A stretch of 64,000 nucleotides of DNA from an uncultured Bacteroides sp. (GCA_944321465.1 CALULL010000018.1:1-64000), one strand, 5' to 3'; shown: positions 6,252-14,598, numbered from the stretch's first letter. Numbers and translations are program-made. The notes: a model not told the origin generated them from the letters alone.

Positions 6252-6380
6252 ATGGCAGATAAAAAGACACTGTGGGGTAAGGTGATTAAAGTCTTAATAG
6301 CCCTACTCTCCGCCATAGCTGGCGCAATAGGTGGCGCAACATTAACTTGTATTACATTTGGAATGGTTAATATATTGTAA
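6252..6380 (+). CDS. 'Smalltalk'-like 42-residue hydrophobic peptide
   Basis: ATG at 6252, six bases after the previous stop, opens 42 codons: MADKKTLWGKVIKVLIALLS, then a small-residue-rich membrane span (AIAGAIGGATLTCITFGMV). The charged start, K/W cluster and AIAGAxGG span match short Bacteroides proteins annotated as smalltalk proteins, which usually sit next to HU-type and amidase genes. Finding one next to a GKVGN protein inside a dif-bounded element is unusual. A minor coat or membrane-anchoring role is possible. Confidence 0.65.
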   Translation: MADKKTLWGKVIKVLIALLSAIAGAIGGATLTCITFGMVNIL

Positions 6381-6418
6381 TGTTGCCCCTTGCTTGTTCT
6401 TCGTTTCGCTTTTTGTAG

Positions 6419-6536
6419 TATCTTTGCTCCTGTCGTAGAGATAACCCGCTATTCTGAGGGGCTTAGCGGCTAACGGTATCGACAACGCACGGCAAGAGCC
6501 ACAGAGGGAGGCCACACGGCTTCCCTCTTATTTTTA
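6419..6536 (+). ncRNA. Candidate small RNA with own promoter and terminator
   Basis: TATCTTTG at 6419-6426 is a full -7 box (upstream TTG at 6394-6396 has a long 22-base spacer; TTC at 6397-6399 fits 19). Transcription would start near 6433. It runs about 100 bases without a good open frame and ends in a strong hairpin with T-run at 6503-6536. The interior can form further short stems. No known RNA family recognised. Confidence 0.5.
6503..6536 (+). terminator. Rho-independent terminator
   Basis: AGAGGGAGGCC and GGCTTCCCTCT form an 11-bp stem (one G-T pair) with an ACAC loop, followed by TATTTTTA. Confidence 0.85.
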
Positions 6537-6653
6537 TCGCCCATGCCTGCGGCAACAGTAACAAAGCCCCTCCGGGCGAAGCCCGCGACCCCTCATGCGT
6601 TCTTTTCGTTGTCATAATCTGATAATGTTAACATTTGGCTGTAAATATTCCTA

Positions 6654-6681
6654 AGGTGACATAATACGGATTATGCAAAAT
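6654..6681 (-). other. dif-type XerC/XerD site, right copy
   Basis: On the plus strand the arm AGGTGACATAA, centre TACGGA and arm TTATGCAAAAT. Centre and XerC-side arm equal the left copy, while the XerD-side arm is degenerate (TTATGTCACCT on the minus strand instead of TTATGTTTAAT). This asymmetry suggests that the degenerate arm comes from the element's own attachment site and that the chromosomal dif was assembled from the left arm and the right flank. Chromosomal DNA of the biotin operon follows within 100 bases. Confidence 0.75.
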
Positions 6682-6736
6682 TGTAGAGGGAAGCTACGAC
6701 ATACAAAATCCGAAGACATGGAACGGTTGTCCCGGT

Positions 6737-6774
6737 AGCGTTGTCCAGTACCACACTAGGCACTGGACAACGCT
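6737..6774 (+). terminator. Strong hairpin between the element and the biotin operon
   Basis: AGCGTTGTCCAGT and ACTGGACAACGCT pair perfectly over 13 bp with a 12-base loop, followed on the plus strand by TTTTTA. The hairpin ends three bases from the bioD stop (6777-6779). It would stop rightward transcription from the element and may also protect the 3' end of the leftward bio mRNA, although no T-run is seen on that strand. Confidence 0.75.
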
Positions 6775-6776
6775 TT

Positions 6777-7424
6777 TTATATTTCCAAGATAGGAACACG
6801 GAGGAAGGTTGCTTCGGGGAAAAAATGCGCCAAGTGGCGGCGGAGATAACGTTCGGTGTCCTCGCGGATTGTCGTGTCGGGCAATTCGGGATATTCGTTG
6901 TACAGGACGGCTGCTAGCGGGATGTTGCGGTGGCGGACTGCCTCAAGGCTGAGCAACGTATGATTGATGCTCCCCAGCTTTCCCGAGGTGACAAAGATTA
7001 AGGGGTAACCGCGCTGTGCGATGTAGTCGATGGTTAGCAACGTGTCGGTGAGCGGCACCATCAGTCCACCGGCTCCTTCGCACAGGACCACCTCGTAGCG
7101 CTGTGCCAGTTGCTGCGTCGCGTGCTCTATTTTTCCGAAGTCTATCGGACGCCGGTCTATGCGCGAGGCCAAATCGGGCGAAGCCGGATAGGAAAAGATT
7201 TCGGGCATGGTCCATCGGGTTTCGTCCTCGGGCAGATACCCTGTGCCCATGATGCGCCGATGCAGTTCGATGTCCTCCGAACGGTCCACGTTGCCCGTCT
7301 GGATAAATTTCTGCGTGACGACGCTCTGCTTTCCTTCCATGATTTTGCGGGCCAGATAGCCCGTGCAATAACTTTTCCCGGCATCGGTGTCAATGCCGCT
7401 GATGAAATATACGTTTGGTTTCAT
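6777..7424 (-). CDS. bioD: Dethiobiotin synthetase
   Basis: 215 residues. Catalyses ATP-dependent ring closure of 7,8-diaminopelargonate with CO2 to dethiobiotin in the cytosol. The phosphate-binding loop GIDTDAGKS (residues 10-18) is the BioD form of Walker A, and CEGAGGLMVPL is the conserved downstream motif. The start ATG at 7422-7424 overlaps the bioC stop by one base (TAATG), so I take it over an upstream in-frame ATG at 7550 that would lie within bioC. Last gene of the biotin operon. Confidence 0.93.
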   Translation of the reverse strand: MKPNVYFISGIDTDAGKSYCTGYLARKIMEGKQSVVTQKFIQTGNVDRSEDIELHRRIMGTGYLPEDETRWTMPEIFSYPASPDLASRIDRRPIDFGKIEHATQQLAQRYEVVLCEGAGGLMVPLTDTLLTIDYIAQRGYPLIFVTSGKLGSINHTLLSLEAVRHRNIPLAAVLYNEYPELPDTTIREDTERYLRRHLAHFFPEATFLRVPILEI

Positions 7425-8185
7425 TATCTTGTATTTTTCTTTTGCGCTATGATGTAGATTGGATGATACGTCAAGGGGATGTCGCCCGTCTGTGTTGCAA
7501 ACATCTCGCGATAGCTGTTGCAGAAACATTCCAGCCGATGGCGCGTCCATACACGCTTCTCCGTCCCTGTCACCCCGGTCCCTTTCAGATGCCGCAATAC
7601 GTGCAGCGGCGTGGGGAACAACAGCGTGCTTTCTTCCTCTTCGGCGTGCAGGATGTCAAACTGCGCCGTTTCCAGCGAAGCCTTCAGCCGTGGCAACGGA
7701 ATATAGTCTAACCCGTTGCCCGTCAGGCTGCGTATTTCCTTCAGGTTCTGACGGCCAAACGTGGCAAAGGCCAGCACTCCCCTATCCTGCAACAGACTGT
7801 GACAACGGCGAAAGAAACCGCCGACATCGGCAAACCACTGCAAGGTCGAACAAGAGGTTATGAGATCGTTGCCTGCCGGAAATTCAAGTTTTTCGGCATC
7901 GCCCGCCACGAAGCCTACCGCAGGTGACAGCCATCCGGCCACGCTTTTTCCCATCTCCGGGCAAAGGTCGTTGAGCAACAGGGCATCGGGACGCAGCCTC
8001 GCCAGCAGCATTTGCGAATATATGCCGGTGCCGCAACCTATCTCGACGATGCGGCGGAACGACTGCGGGCAGCACTTTTCTATCAGCCCTATCATTTTCC
8101 GCGCCACTTCTGCCTGTACCTTAGCTTCCTTGTCGTAACTGTGGCGCGAACGTGCAAAGCGTTCCGCAATCAACTGTTTGTCCAT
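7424..8185 (-). CDS. bioC: Malonyl-ACP O-methyltransferase
   Basis: 253 residues. Methylates malonyl-ACP so that fatty acid synthesis can build the pimeloyl moiety of biotin. The SAM-binding motif VEIGCGTG is at residues 47-54, and the N-terminus (IAERFARSRHSYDKEAKVQ) is typical of BioC. It overlaps bioG by 16 bases and bioD by one, consistent with translational coupling in a single operon. Confidence 0.92.
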   Translation of the reverse strand: MDKQLIAERFARSRHSYDKEAKVQAEVARKMIGLIEKCCPQSFRRIVEIGCGTGIYSQMLLARLRPDALLLNDLCPEMGKSVAGWLSPAVGFVAGDAEKLEFPAGNDLITSCSTLQWFADVGGFFRRCHSLLQDRGVLAFATFGRQNLKEIRSLTGNGLDYIPLPRLKASLETAQFDILHAEEEESTLLFPTPLHVLRHLKGTGVTGTEKRVWTRHRLECFCNSYREMFATQTGDIPLTYHPIYIIAQKKNTR

Positions 8186-8847
8186 AGGCCGTCTTGCAAA
8201 TAGTGGGCAAAAAGTTCTTCCTGATAGTGGGCATCGGCGGTAGTGCGCACCGGTACGTCCATCTCACGCCAAGCGTTCAGCTGGTTCTGGGGCGGCACGA
8301 TGCGGTCGTTCTCCCCCACCACGGCTTGCGTCCAGGCAAACCCGCTGTCGGCCGGACGCTGGCTGAACAAGGCATAGGCGTTGGCCAGCTCGTCGCGCAG
8401 CTCCTCCAAGGGCCGCCGAGGGGTGATGGCAAGAAAAGAGCGGAAAGCCACCGTGTCGCGGCACATGCGGCGCAGGAACTTGTGCAGCGACACAGGGCTT
8501 AGCCCCTCCAGGGTGCCCCGATAGATGGCCACAGGTATGCCACGCCGGTCGTCGGCCAGCCAAGGAGTGCCATTGATGGCCACGCTGCTTTTCACCGCCG
8601 ACAGGCATTCCTGCCCGGCGAGGCACTGCGTCGCCGCCCATACCCCCATCGACCAGCCCACGACCCGTATCTCCTCATAGCGGGCAAGCCCCGCTGCCTC
8701 GAAGTCCAGTGTGCGGTAATCGTAGCAAAGCATGAAATCGCACCCCTCCGGCCTGTAGTGGCGGAAGAGTGTTTCGTCCGTCCCCCAGCCCGCAAAGAAC
8801 AGCAGCAGGCGGGGGTTCCCTTCATTTATCAGATAAGTCTGTTTCAT
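8170..8847 (-). CDS. bioG: Pimeloyl-ACP methyl ester esterase, BioG family
   Basis: 225 residues, alpha/beta hydrolase of the DUF452/BioG type. It should remove the methyl group placed by BioC to end pimeloyl-ACP assembly. The nucleophile elbow GWSMG is at residues 64-68 (Ser66), and FFAGWGTD near residue 18 is the usual oxyanion region. A late His (DAHYQEELFA) fits the catalytic histidine. Located between bioF and bioC, overlapping bioC. A BioH-type enzyme is the only close alternative, but length and N-terminus favour BioG. Confidence 0.88.
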   Translation of the reverse strand: MKQTYLINEGNPRLLLFFAGWGTDETLFRHYRPEGCDFMLCYDYRTLDFEAAGLARYEEIRVVGWSMGVWAATQCLAGQECLSAVKSSVAINGTPWLADDRRGIPVAIYRGTLEGLSPVSLHKFLRRMCRDTVAFRSFLAITPRRPLEELRDELANAYALFSQRPADSGFAWTQAVVGENDRIVPPQNQLNAWREMDVPVRTTADAHYQEELFAHYLQDGLWTNS

Positions 8848-8877
8848 TTTCCATATATCTAAATAAAGATTTGTCTG

Positions 8878-10074
8878 TCATTGGCGCACCCCGGATGCCG
8901 CCGCAGCACAAGACTGCCTCAGTGCCAGCGCAAGGCGACCGGCCTCCTCGGGCGTAAGGTCGGCTGTCAGCGACAGACGGACGCGCGACGCTCCTTGCGG
9001 CACCGTGGGCGGCCGCACCGGGAGGACGTAGAAGCCATGCTCCTGCATGGCATCGGCCAGACGCACAGCCGCCGGACTGTCGCCGGTAATCACCGGGACA
9101 ATGTGGCTCTGGCTGGGACAGGCCAAGCCAGCATCGGCAACAGCCCGGCACACCTCGTTGCTTATCCTCTGCAAGCGGGAACGCCGCTCGCCCAAGGCAG
9201 CCAGACGACGCACGACAAACAGCGTCCAAGCCGCGCAGACGGGCGGCAAGGCGGTAGTGAAGATGAACGTCCGGGCACGGTTTACCAAGTAGCGGCGCAC
9301 AACCTCGTCGCACACCACAAACGCGCCAGCCGAGGCAGCAGCCTTCCCGAAGGTACCCACCAGGAAGTCAATCTCGCCCACGCATCCGGCCTGCTCCGCG
9401 CAGCCCAGCCCCGTGGGGCCATACACGCCGAAGGCATGGGCCTCGTCCACGTAGAGCAATACCCCGGCGTGCCGCCGCTTCAGGTCGACGAGGGCCGACA
9501 AGTCCGCCCGGTCGCCATCCATGCTGAAGACGCTCTCCGTCACCACTATCACCCGCTCGTACGTCGCGCAGTACTCGTCCAGCAACCGTTCCAGCTGGCC
9601 GAGGTCGTTGTGCCGGTAGCGTATGGCCCGGGCCGGGGCGGCCAGCCGGATGCCGTCTATCAGACTGGCGTGCACCAGCTTGTCGGCCAGGATGAGGGTA
9701 CGGGCATCGGCCACGGCGGGCAGTATCCCGGCATTGGCGTGATAGCCGCTGCCAAACGTCAGGGCGGCCTCGCGTCCGTACAGCCTGGCCAGCTCGGCCT
9801 CCAGTTCGTCGTAGACGGGCCAGTTTCCCGTCAGCAGGCGCGAGGAGGACGACGTAGGGCGGAATGTCGCGCTCCCCAGGGTGGCCAGGAACTCGCTGCG
9901 CAACTCTTCGTCAGCGGCAAGCCCCAGATAGTCGTTCGACGACAGGTTCAGCATCCGCCTCCCCTCAGGCGACAGCGCGTAGCGCCCCTCAAAGCGCACC
10001 TGCGGCAGACGGCGCAAATTGCCCTGCGCCTCCAGTGTCCGCAGTTTGTCGGACATGAATTGGTAGTTATCCAT
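8878..10074 (-). CDS. bioF: 8-amino-7-oxononanoate synthase
   Basis: 398 residues. PLP enzyme condensing pimeloyl-ACP with L-alanine, the first dedicated step of ring assembly. Family features are LNLSSNDYLGLA near residue 44, the glycine-rich stretch FGSGYHAN, the DEAHAFGVYG motif and the PLP lysine in GTFGKA (Lys244). The ATG at 10074 lies 144 bases after bioBA, a gap that carries a 22-base tandem repeat, so the repeat is part of the operon mRNA if the genes are co-transcribed. Confidence 0.92.
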   Translation of the reverse strand: MDNYQFMSDKLRTLEAQGNLRRLPQVRFEGRYALSPEGRRMLNLSSNDYLGLAADEELRSEFLATLGSATFRPTSSSSRLLTGNWPVYDELEAELARLYGREAALTFGSGYHANAGILPAVADARTLILADKLVHASLIDGIRLAAPARAIRYRHNDLGQLERLLDEYCATYERVIVVTESVFSMDGDRADLSALVDLKRRHAGVLLYVDEAHAFGVYGPTGLGCAEQAGCVGEIDFLVGTFGKAAASAGAFVVCDEVVRRYLVNRARTFIFTTALPPVCAAWTLFVVRRLAALGERRSRLQRISNEVCRAVADAGLACPSQSHIVPVITGDSPAAVRLADAMQEHGFYVLPVRPPTVPQGASRVRLSLTADLTPEEAGRLALALRQSCAAAASGVRQ

Positions 10075-10117
10075 ACAGCATTGTTTTTCTTTTCAGACAG
10101 TTCCTCCTCCCGGCCAT

Positions 10118-10205
10118 CACAGGTTTGCCCGCTTGCGGGCACAGGTTTGCCAGGTTGGCGGCACAGGTGCGCCCGGCCGGGAGTACACCTGCGCCCGCCA
10201 GCGGC
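10118..10205 (+). repeat. 22-bp tandem repeat, locus 1 (between bioBA and bioF)
   Basis: Four consecutive units begin at 10118, 10140, 10162 and 10184, exactly 22 bases apart: CACAGGTTTGCCC, CACAGGTTTGCC, CACAGGTGCGCCC and TACACCTGCGCCC. The 9-base remainder of each unit differs but usually forms a tiny hairpin with the core (for example GCCCGC-TT-GCGGGC). The period is not a multiple of three and there is no spacer structure, so it is neither coding nor CRISPR. Confidence 0.85.
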
Positions 10206-10218
10206 GGCAGCAAGCCCC

Positions 10219-12486
10219 CTACTCCATCTCTCCCACGATTTTCAGCAAGCCGTGCGTCAGCCTCGACAGCTCGTCCGGCCCGATGACAAACGGCGGCATG
10301 ATGTAGACCAGTCGTCCGAAGGGGCGCACAAAGATGCCCTCTTCCACAAACCGCCGCTGCATCCAGGCCATGTCCACGGGCTTCCGGGTCTCTATCACGC
10401 CAATTGCCCCCAGCACACGCACGTCGGCCACCTGGGGCAACGCCCGCGCCGGGGCCAGCTCTTGGGCCATCTGGCTGCCGATGCGCCCCACCCGTCCCTG
10501 CCAGTCATACTCGGCCGAGATGAGCAGCCGCACCGAGGCGCAGGCCACGGCGCAGGCCAGCGGATTGCCCATGAACGTAGGCCCGTGCATGAACACCCCG
10601 GGCGAGTGGTTCGACAGGGCATCGGCTACGGCGTTGGTGGCCAGCACAGCCGACATCGTCATGTAGCCTCCCGTCAGGGCCTTGCCGATGCACATAATGT
10701 CCGGCTCCACCCCGGCGTGCTCCCAGGCAAAGAGCTTGCCTGTGCGTCCAAAGCCCGTGGCAATCTCGTCGAAGATGAGCAACAGGCCGTACTCCCGGCA
10801 GATGGCAGCCGCCTCGCGCAGGTACTGCGGATGGTAGAACCACATGCCCCCGGCCCCCTGCACGACGGGTTCCAGTATCAGTGCCGCCAGCTCGTCGTGG
10901 TGCTGTTCGACGGTCTGCCGCAAGGCGGCCACGTCTTCGGGCTGCCATTCGCCGCCATACCGGGAACGGGGCTGTGGGACGAAATAGCGCACGGGCAAGG
11001 CCGGGCCAAACAGGCTGTGCATACCCGTGACGGGGTCGCAGACGGACATGGCATTCCACGTGTCGCCATGATAGCCGCTTCGGATGGTGACGAAATTGGT
11101 CTTCCGCCCCAACCGTCCGTCGCCGCCCTGGGCCTGTGCCTGCCAGTACTGCACGGCCATCTTCATGGCAACTTCCACAGCCACCGACCCCGAGTCGGCA
11201 TAGAATATCTTCTGCATGGCGGGCGGAACGAGCGGCAGCAGCAACCTCCCCAGCTCGATGGCCGGGTCGTGCGTGAGTCCGCCAAACATGACGTGGGACA
11301 TGCGGGCCAACTGCTCGGTAGCGGCGCGGTTGAGCACCGGATGATTGTAGCCATGCACCGCGCACCACCACGAGGACATGCCCTCCACCAATGTCTTCTC
11401 CTTCCCGCTTGCCGGGTCGTCTATCGTGATTGTAGCCCCCTGCGCCCGCTTCACCTTGTAGACGGGCAGCGGACGGGTGGTCGACGTGTAAGGGTGCCAC
11501 AGGTGCTGGCGGTCGAAGGCCGACGAGCACAGGTCGTACCCCGCCTCGCGCGCCAGTTGTTTGTCTTCTTGCGTGGACGAGCCGGTGGTGGTGAGCAGAT
11601 CGCCCGTGATGGCGGCATTTATGCCTATGTGCAATGCCTTCCGCACAGTCTGCGTGGCCAGCCGTGCCCGGCCTCCGGCAAAGCGCAGGCTGGCTGTGGG
11701 ATTGATGAATCGGAACAAGGCGACGGTGACCAGCACTTCGTCCTCCGTCAGTGGCGGTTGGTGTTCCAGGGGCGTGCCCGGTATGGGGCAGAGAATGTTC
11801 AAGGGGATGGATTTCACGCCGAGTTCCCGCAAGGCAAAAGCCAGCTCGATGCGCTGCTCCATGCTCTCCCCCATCCCGATGATGCCGCCCGAGCAGATGT
11901 CCATGCCTACGCGCCGGGCAGCGGCCAGGGTTTGCAGTTTGTCAGCCTGTCCGTGCGTGGTGCAAAGCGAAGAGAAGTAGGAAGGGGCGGTTTCGAGGTT
12001 GCAATGATAGCGCGAGATGCCTGCGTCGAGAAGCTGGCGAAGCTCGTCTTCGGAGAGCAGGCCCAGCGAGGCGCACAACGGGATGGAGGAATGGCGACGC
12101 ACGTGGCGCACCGTGGCACAGAGGGCCTGTAGGTCGTGCGGGGAAAGTCGTCGCCCGCTGGTGACGATGGAGAAGCGGCCCACTCCCTGCCGTTCGTGCA
12201 GGGCAGCCAGCTTCAGGCATTCGTCGGCAGACAGGAGCGGATAGGTTTGAGTGGAGGTGTGGTAATGGGCGGACTGCGCACACCACTTGCAGTCCTCGGG
12301 GCAATGGCCGGAACGGGCATTGACGATGGAGCAAAGGTGGAATTCGCGCGGAGCGCAACGGAGGGTAATCTCATGGGCGGCGGCATACAGAGCCTCGCGG
12401 TCGGCGTTAAGAGCCAGCCAGGCCGCTTCGTCGGGCGACAGTCCGCCCCCCGACAGGACCCGCCCTTTCAGGTCGTTCAGAGTCAT
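10219..12486 (-). CDS. bioBA: Fused biotin synthase / DAPA aminotransferase (BioB-BioA)
   Basis: 755 residues. Residues 1 to about 325 are BioB, a radical SAM enzyme that inserts sulfur into dethiobiotin, with the cluster cysteines C62, C66 and C69 in HCPEDCKWC and the ending [14 protein letters not shown]. From about 330 to the end is BioA, the PLP aminotransferase making 7,8-diaminopelargonate, starting [11 protein letters not shown] and with the PLP lysine in IGKALTGG (Lys602). I use the ATG at 12486 (MTLNDLKGR), because the 87 in-frame codons upstream have no similarity to BioB and begin in the promoter region. The first and fourth enzymes of the late pathway are thus one chain. Confidence 0.92.
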   Translation of the reverse strand: MTLNDLKGRVLSGGGLSPDEAAWLALNADREALYAAAHEITLRCAPREFHLCSIVNARSGHCPEDCKWCAQSAHYHTSTQTYPLLSADECLKLAALHERQGVGRFSIVTSGRRLSPHDLQALCATVRHVRRHSSIPLCASLGLLSEDELRQLLDAGISRYHCNLETAPSYFSSLCTTHGQADKLQTLAAARRVGMDICSGGIIGMGESMEQRIELAFALRELGVKSIPLNILCPIPGTPLEHQPPLTEDEVLVTVALFRFINPTASLRFAGGRARLATQTVRKALHIGINAAITGDLLTTTGSSTQEDKQLAREAGYDLCSSAFDRQHLWHPYTSTTRPLPVYKVKRAQGATITIDDPASGKEKTLVEGMSSWWCAVHGYNHPVLNRAATEQLARMSHVMFGGLTHDPAIELGRLLLPLVPPAMQKIFYADSGSVAVEVAMKMAVQYWQAQAQGGDGRLGRKTNFVTIRSGYHGDTWNAMSVCDPVTGMHSLFGPALPVRYFVPQPRSRYGGEWQPEDVAALRQTVEQHHDELAALILEPVVQGAGGMWFYHPQYLREAAAICREYGLLLIFDEIATGFGRTGKLFAWEHAGVEPDIMCIGKALTGGYMTMSAVLATNAVADALSNHSPGVFMHGPTFMGNPLACAVACASVRLLISAEYDWQGRVGRIGSQMAQELAPARALPQVADVRVLGAIGVIETRKPVDMAWMQRRFVEEGIFVRPFGRLVYIMPPFVIGPDELSRLTHGLLKIVGEME

Positions 12487-12713
12487 AGTGAAAATAATAG
12501 TGGGATTTAGCGAGCCCTTTCCTGAGAGCTGTTTCACAAGCGAGCGGTCGGCCACGCAGTTCCTTAAGTGCCCGATGGTGACCTGACGGCCTATGCTGGC
12601 AAAGACGGCATAGGACTTCCGCGACCAACGGCGGAAGCGCAAGGCGGCATTTCGGGTAAAAGGTTGTTCTCTCACGGAGTTCCGGGTTTTGAAAATTAAT
12701 GTGTGCAAAAGTA
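12487..12713 (-). promoter_or_regulatory. Promoter and long leader of the biotin operon
   Basis: CAAAAGTA at 12706-12713 is TACTTTTG on the minus strand, a full -7 box. No clear -33 TTG is present. Transcription would start near 12699, giving a leader of about 213 bases before bioBA. The leader contains a CCTATGC/GCATAGG hairpin (about 12585-12615). No known biotin operator or riboswitch is recognised, but the length suggests regulation in the leader. Confidence 0.45.
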
Positions 12714-12734
12714 GGTATTTTGCCAGAAACTGCT

Positions 12735-12742
12735 TACTTTTG
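12735..12742 (+). promoter_or_regulatory. -7 box of the DUF4492-cydAB operon
   Basis: TACTTTTG fits TAnnTTTG and lies 33 bases before the ATG at 12775. It is divergent from the bio promoter, with about 20 bases between the two -7 boxes. The -33 element is not clear. Confidence 0.5.
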
Positions 12743-12774
12743 TCCATTGATATTTTCCATTAAAGCCCCGCTTT

Positions 12775-12987
12775 ATGAAAAACACGGCACGACGCATCTG
12801 GCATTTTTACCTCGACGGTTTCCGCAGCATGACTGTGGGGCGCACGTTGTGGGTCATCATTCTGGTAAAGCTGTTCATCATGTTCGCAATCCTTCGTCTG
12901 TTCTTCTTCCCCGATTTCCTCAGCGGGGTGGCTCCCGACGACGAAGGAGGCTATGTCTGCCGCGAACTGATAGAGCGTGGAGACTGA
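12775..12987 (+). CDS. DUF4492 small membrane protein
   Basis: 70 residues with a conserved amphipathic N-terminus (WHFYLDGFRSMTVGRTLW), one membrane helix (VIILVKLFIMFAILRLFFF) and a short acidic tail. Proteins of this type occur directly before cydA in many Bacteroidetes, where they are presumed to be a small accessory subunit or assembly factor of cytochrome bd. Here cydA starts 69 bases downstream on the same strand. Confidence 0.85.
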   Translation: MKNTARRIWHFYLDGFRSMTVGRTLWVIILVKLFIMFAILRLFFFPDFLSGVAPDDEGGYVCRELIERGD

Positions 12988-13056
12988 CGGCATCGGCTTC
13001 CGCACGGCAGCCCGACGGAGAACTGTTTTTTTTAACCCTTATACTCTTATAACGCA

Positions 13057-14598
13057 ATGATTGATTCATCTCTTATCGACTGGTCGCGGGCGCAATTCGC
13101 GCTGACGGCTATCTACCATTGGATTTTTGTGCCCCTCACGTTGGGCCTCGCGCTCATCATGGGCATTATGGAGACCATCTACTATCGCACGGGCAATGAG
13201 TTCTGGAAGCGCACGGCAAAGTTCTGGATGAAGCTGTTCGGCATCAACTTTGCCATCGGCGTGGCCACAGGCCTGATACTGGAGTTTCAGTTTGGCACCA
13301 ACTGGAGCAACTACTCTTGGTTCGTGGGCGACATATTCGGGGCACCGCTGGCTATTGAGGGCATCCTGGCCTTCTTCATGGAAGCTACGTTTGTCGCAGT
13401 CATGTTTTTCGGATGGGATAAGGTGAGCCGCCGTTTCCATTTGGCCTCGACCTGGCTGACCGGACTCGGAGCCACCATCTCCGCGTGGTGGATTTTGGTA
13501 GCCAACGCCTGGATGCAAAACCCCGTGGGCATGGTGTTCAACCCCGATACCGCCCGCAACGAAATGTCCGACTTTCTGGCCGTTGCCACCTCGTCGATGG
13601 CAGTCAACAAGTTCTGCCACACGGTGTTGTCCGGCTGGGTTTTGGGAGCCATCTTCGTGATAGGAGTCAGCTGCTGGTACCTGTGGCGTAAGCGCGAAAA
13701 CAAGTTTGCCTTGGCCTCCATCAAGCTGGCGGCCATTGTCGGCCTGGTGTCGGCGTTGCTGTCGGCGTGGACAGGCGACGGCTCGGGTTATCAGGTAGCA
13801 CAAAAACAACCCATGAAGCTGGCTGCTATGGAAGGATACTACGACGGACAGGAAGGGGCTGGCTTGGTGGCCTTCGGAATACTGAATCCTGCCAAACAGC
13901 AACCGAACGACGGCGTTTCGCCCTTCTTGCTGCGCATCGAGATACCCAAGATGTTGTCGTTGCTGGCCGAACGCGATGCCAATGCCTACGTGCCGGGCAT
14001 CAACGACCTGCTCGACGGCGGATATACGAAAAACGACGGGACCGTGGCACTTTCGGCTCAGGAGAAGATGGAGCGCGGCCGTGCCGCAATTGCCGCCTTT
14101 GCCGCCTACCGCGAAGCCAAGGCAAACGGAGACGAGGCTGCCGTGCAGAAAGCGGCTCATACCCTGCAAGAGAACATGCCCTACTTCGGCTACGGCTACA
14201 TAAAGAATGCAAACGACTTGGTGCCCAACGTCCCCCTGACGTTCTATATGTTCCGCATCATGGTGATGCTGGGCGGATACTTCATCCTGTTCTTTGCGGT
14301 CGTGCTGTTCCTGGCCTACCGGAAAGACCTGGCTTCTATGCGCTGGATGCACTGGATTGCCATCTGCACCATTCCCCTGGGCTATCTGGCCGGACAGGCC
14401 GGATGGGTGGTTGCCGAGTGTGGCCGCCTGCCTTGGACTATCCAGGACATGCTTCCTGTAAACGCAGCTGTGTCCAAACTGGCAACATCGTCCGTGCAGA
14501 CTACGTTCTTCCTGTTCCTTATCCTTTTCAGCATTCTTCTGATTGCCGAAATCGGCATCATGCTCAAGGCCATCAAGAAAGGACCGGAGAAAGCCTGA
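13057..14598 (+). CDS. cydA: Cytochrome bd oxidase subunit I
   Basis: 513 residues, inner-membrane heme-containing subunit that oxidises quinol and reduces oxygen at low concentration. The N-terminus (DWSRAQFALTAIYHWIFVPL) holds the early helix with the conserved Arg and His. The GSGYQVAQKQPMKLAAMEG stretch and a long periplasmic Q-loop (about 245-385) follow, and the C-terminus holds VAECGRLPWTIQ. Length fits the family. It precedes cydB by 61 bases and follows the DUF4492 gene. Confidence 0.95.
   Translation: MIDSSLIDWSRAQFALTAIYHWIFVPLTLGLALIMGIMETIYYRTGNEFWKRTAKFWMKLFGINFAIGVATGLILEFQFGTNWSNYSWFVGDIFGAPLAIEGILAFFMEATFVAVMFFGWDKVSRRFHLASTWLTGLGATISAWWILVANAWMQNPVGMVFNPDTARNEMSDFLAVATSSMAVNKFCHTVLSGWVLGAIFVIGVSCWYLWRKRENKFALASIKLAAIVGLVSALLSAWTGDGSGYQVAQKQPMKLAAMEGYYDGQEGAGLVAFGILNPAKQQPNDGVSPFLLRIEIPKMLSLLAERDANAYVPGINDLLDGGYTKNDGTVALSAQEKMERGRAAIAAFAAYREAKANGDEAAVQKAAHTLQENMPYFGYGYIKNANDLVPNVPLTFYMFRIMVMLGGYFILFFAVVLFLAYRKDLASMRWMHWIAICTIPLGYLAGQAGWVVAECGRLPWTIQDMLPVNAAVSKLATSSVQTTFFLFLILFSILLIAEIGIMLKAIKKGPEKA

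Larger units (their letters stand above)
2007..6681 (+). mobile_element. dif-integrated element (filamentous-phage or satellite-like, XerC/XerD-dependent)
   Basis: Two dif-type sites in direct orientation, sharing 23 identical bases, bracket about 4.65 kb. Inside are a rolling-circle-type replication initiator, small unknown genes all on the plus strand, a very GC-rich non-coding island with direct repeats and a long hairpin, a GKVGN-type protein, a 42-residue hydrophobic peptide and a candidate small RNA. There is no integrase, as expected for elements that borrow the host XerC/XerD. Size and layout fit inovirus-like elements, but the hallmark Zot/pI ATPase and a clear major coat protein are missing. 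A satellite, a plasmid-like passenger or an unrecognised phage type are therefore all possible. Confidence 0.75.

Noticed and set aside
2100-6380. Calling the element a complete filamentous prophage
   Set aside because: No Zot/pI ATPase with Walker A, no adsorption protein and no convincing major coat protein could be found in any frame.
6608-6635. An inverted dif-like stretch near the right end
   Set aside because: Centre is one base short and several arm positions differ. Too weak to list as a site, mentioned only as context.
10118-10205. Short tandem repeats as a CRISPR array
   Set aside because: Units follow each other without unique spacers of constant size, the unit is too short and no cas gene is present.
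8881-12132. A 1083-codon open frame on the plus strand
   Set aside because: It runs antisense to bioF and bioBA, is rich in His/Gln/Arg and has no domain. It is open only because the GC-rich bio genes leave few stops on the other strand.
12487-12747. N-terminal extension of BioBA to 12747
   Set aside because: The extra 87 codons do not resemble BioB and include the -7 box and likely start of transcription. MTLNDLKGR at 12486 is the natural start.
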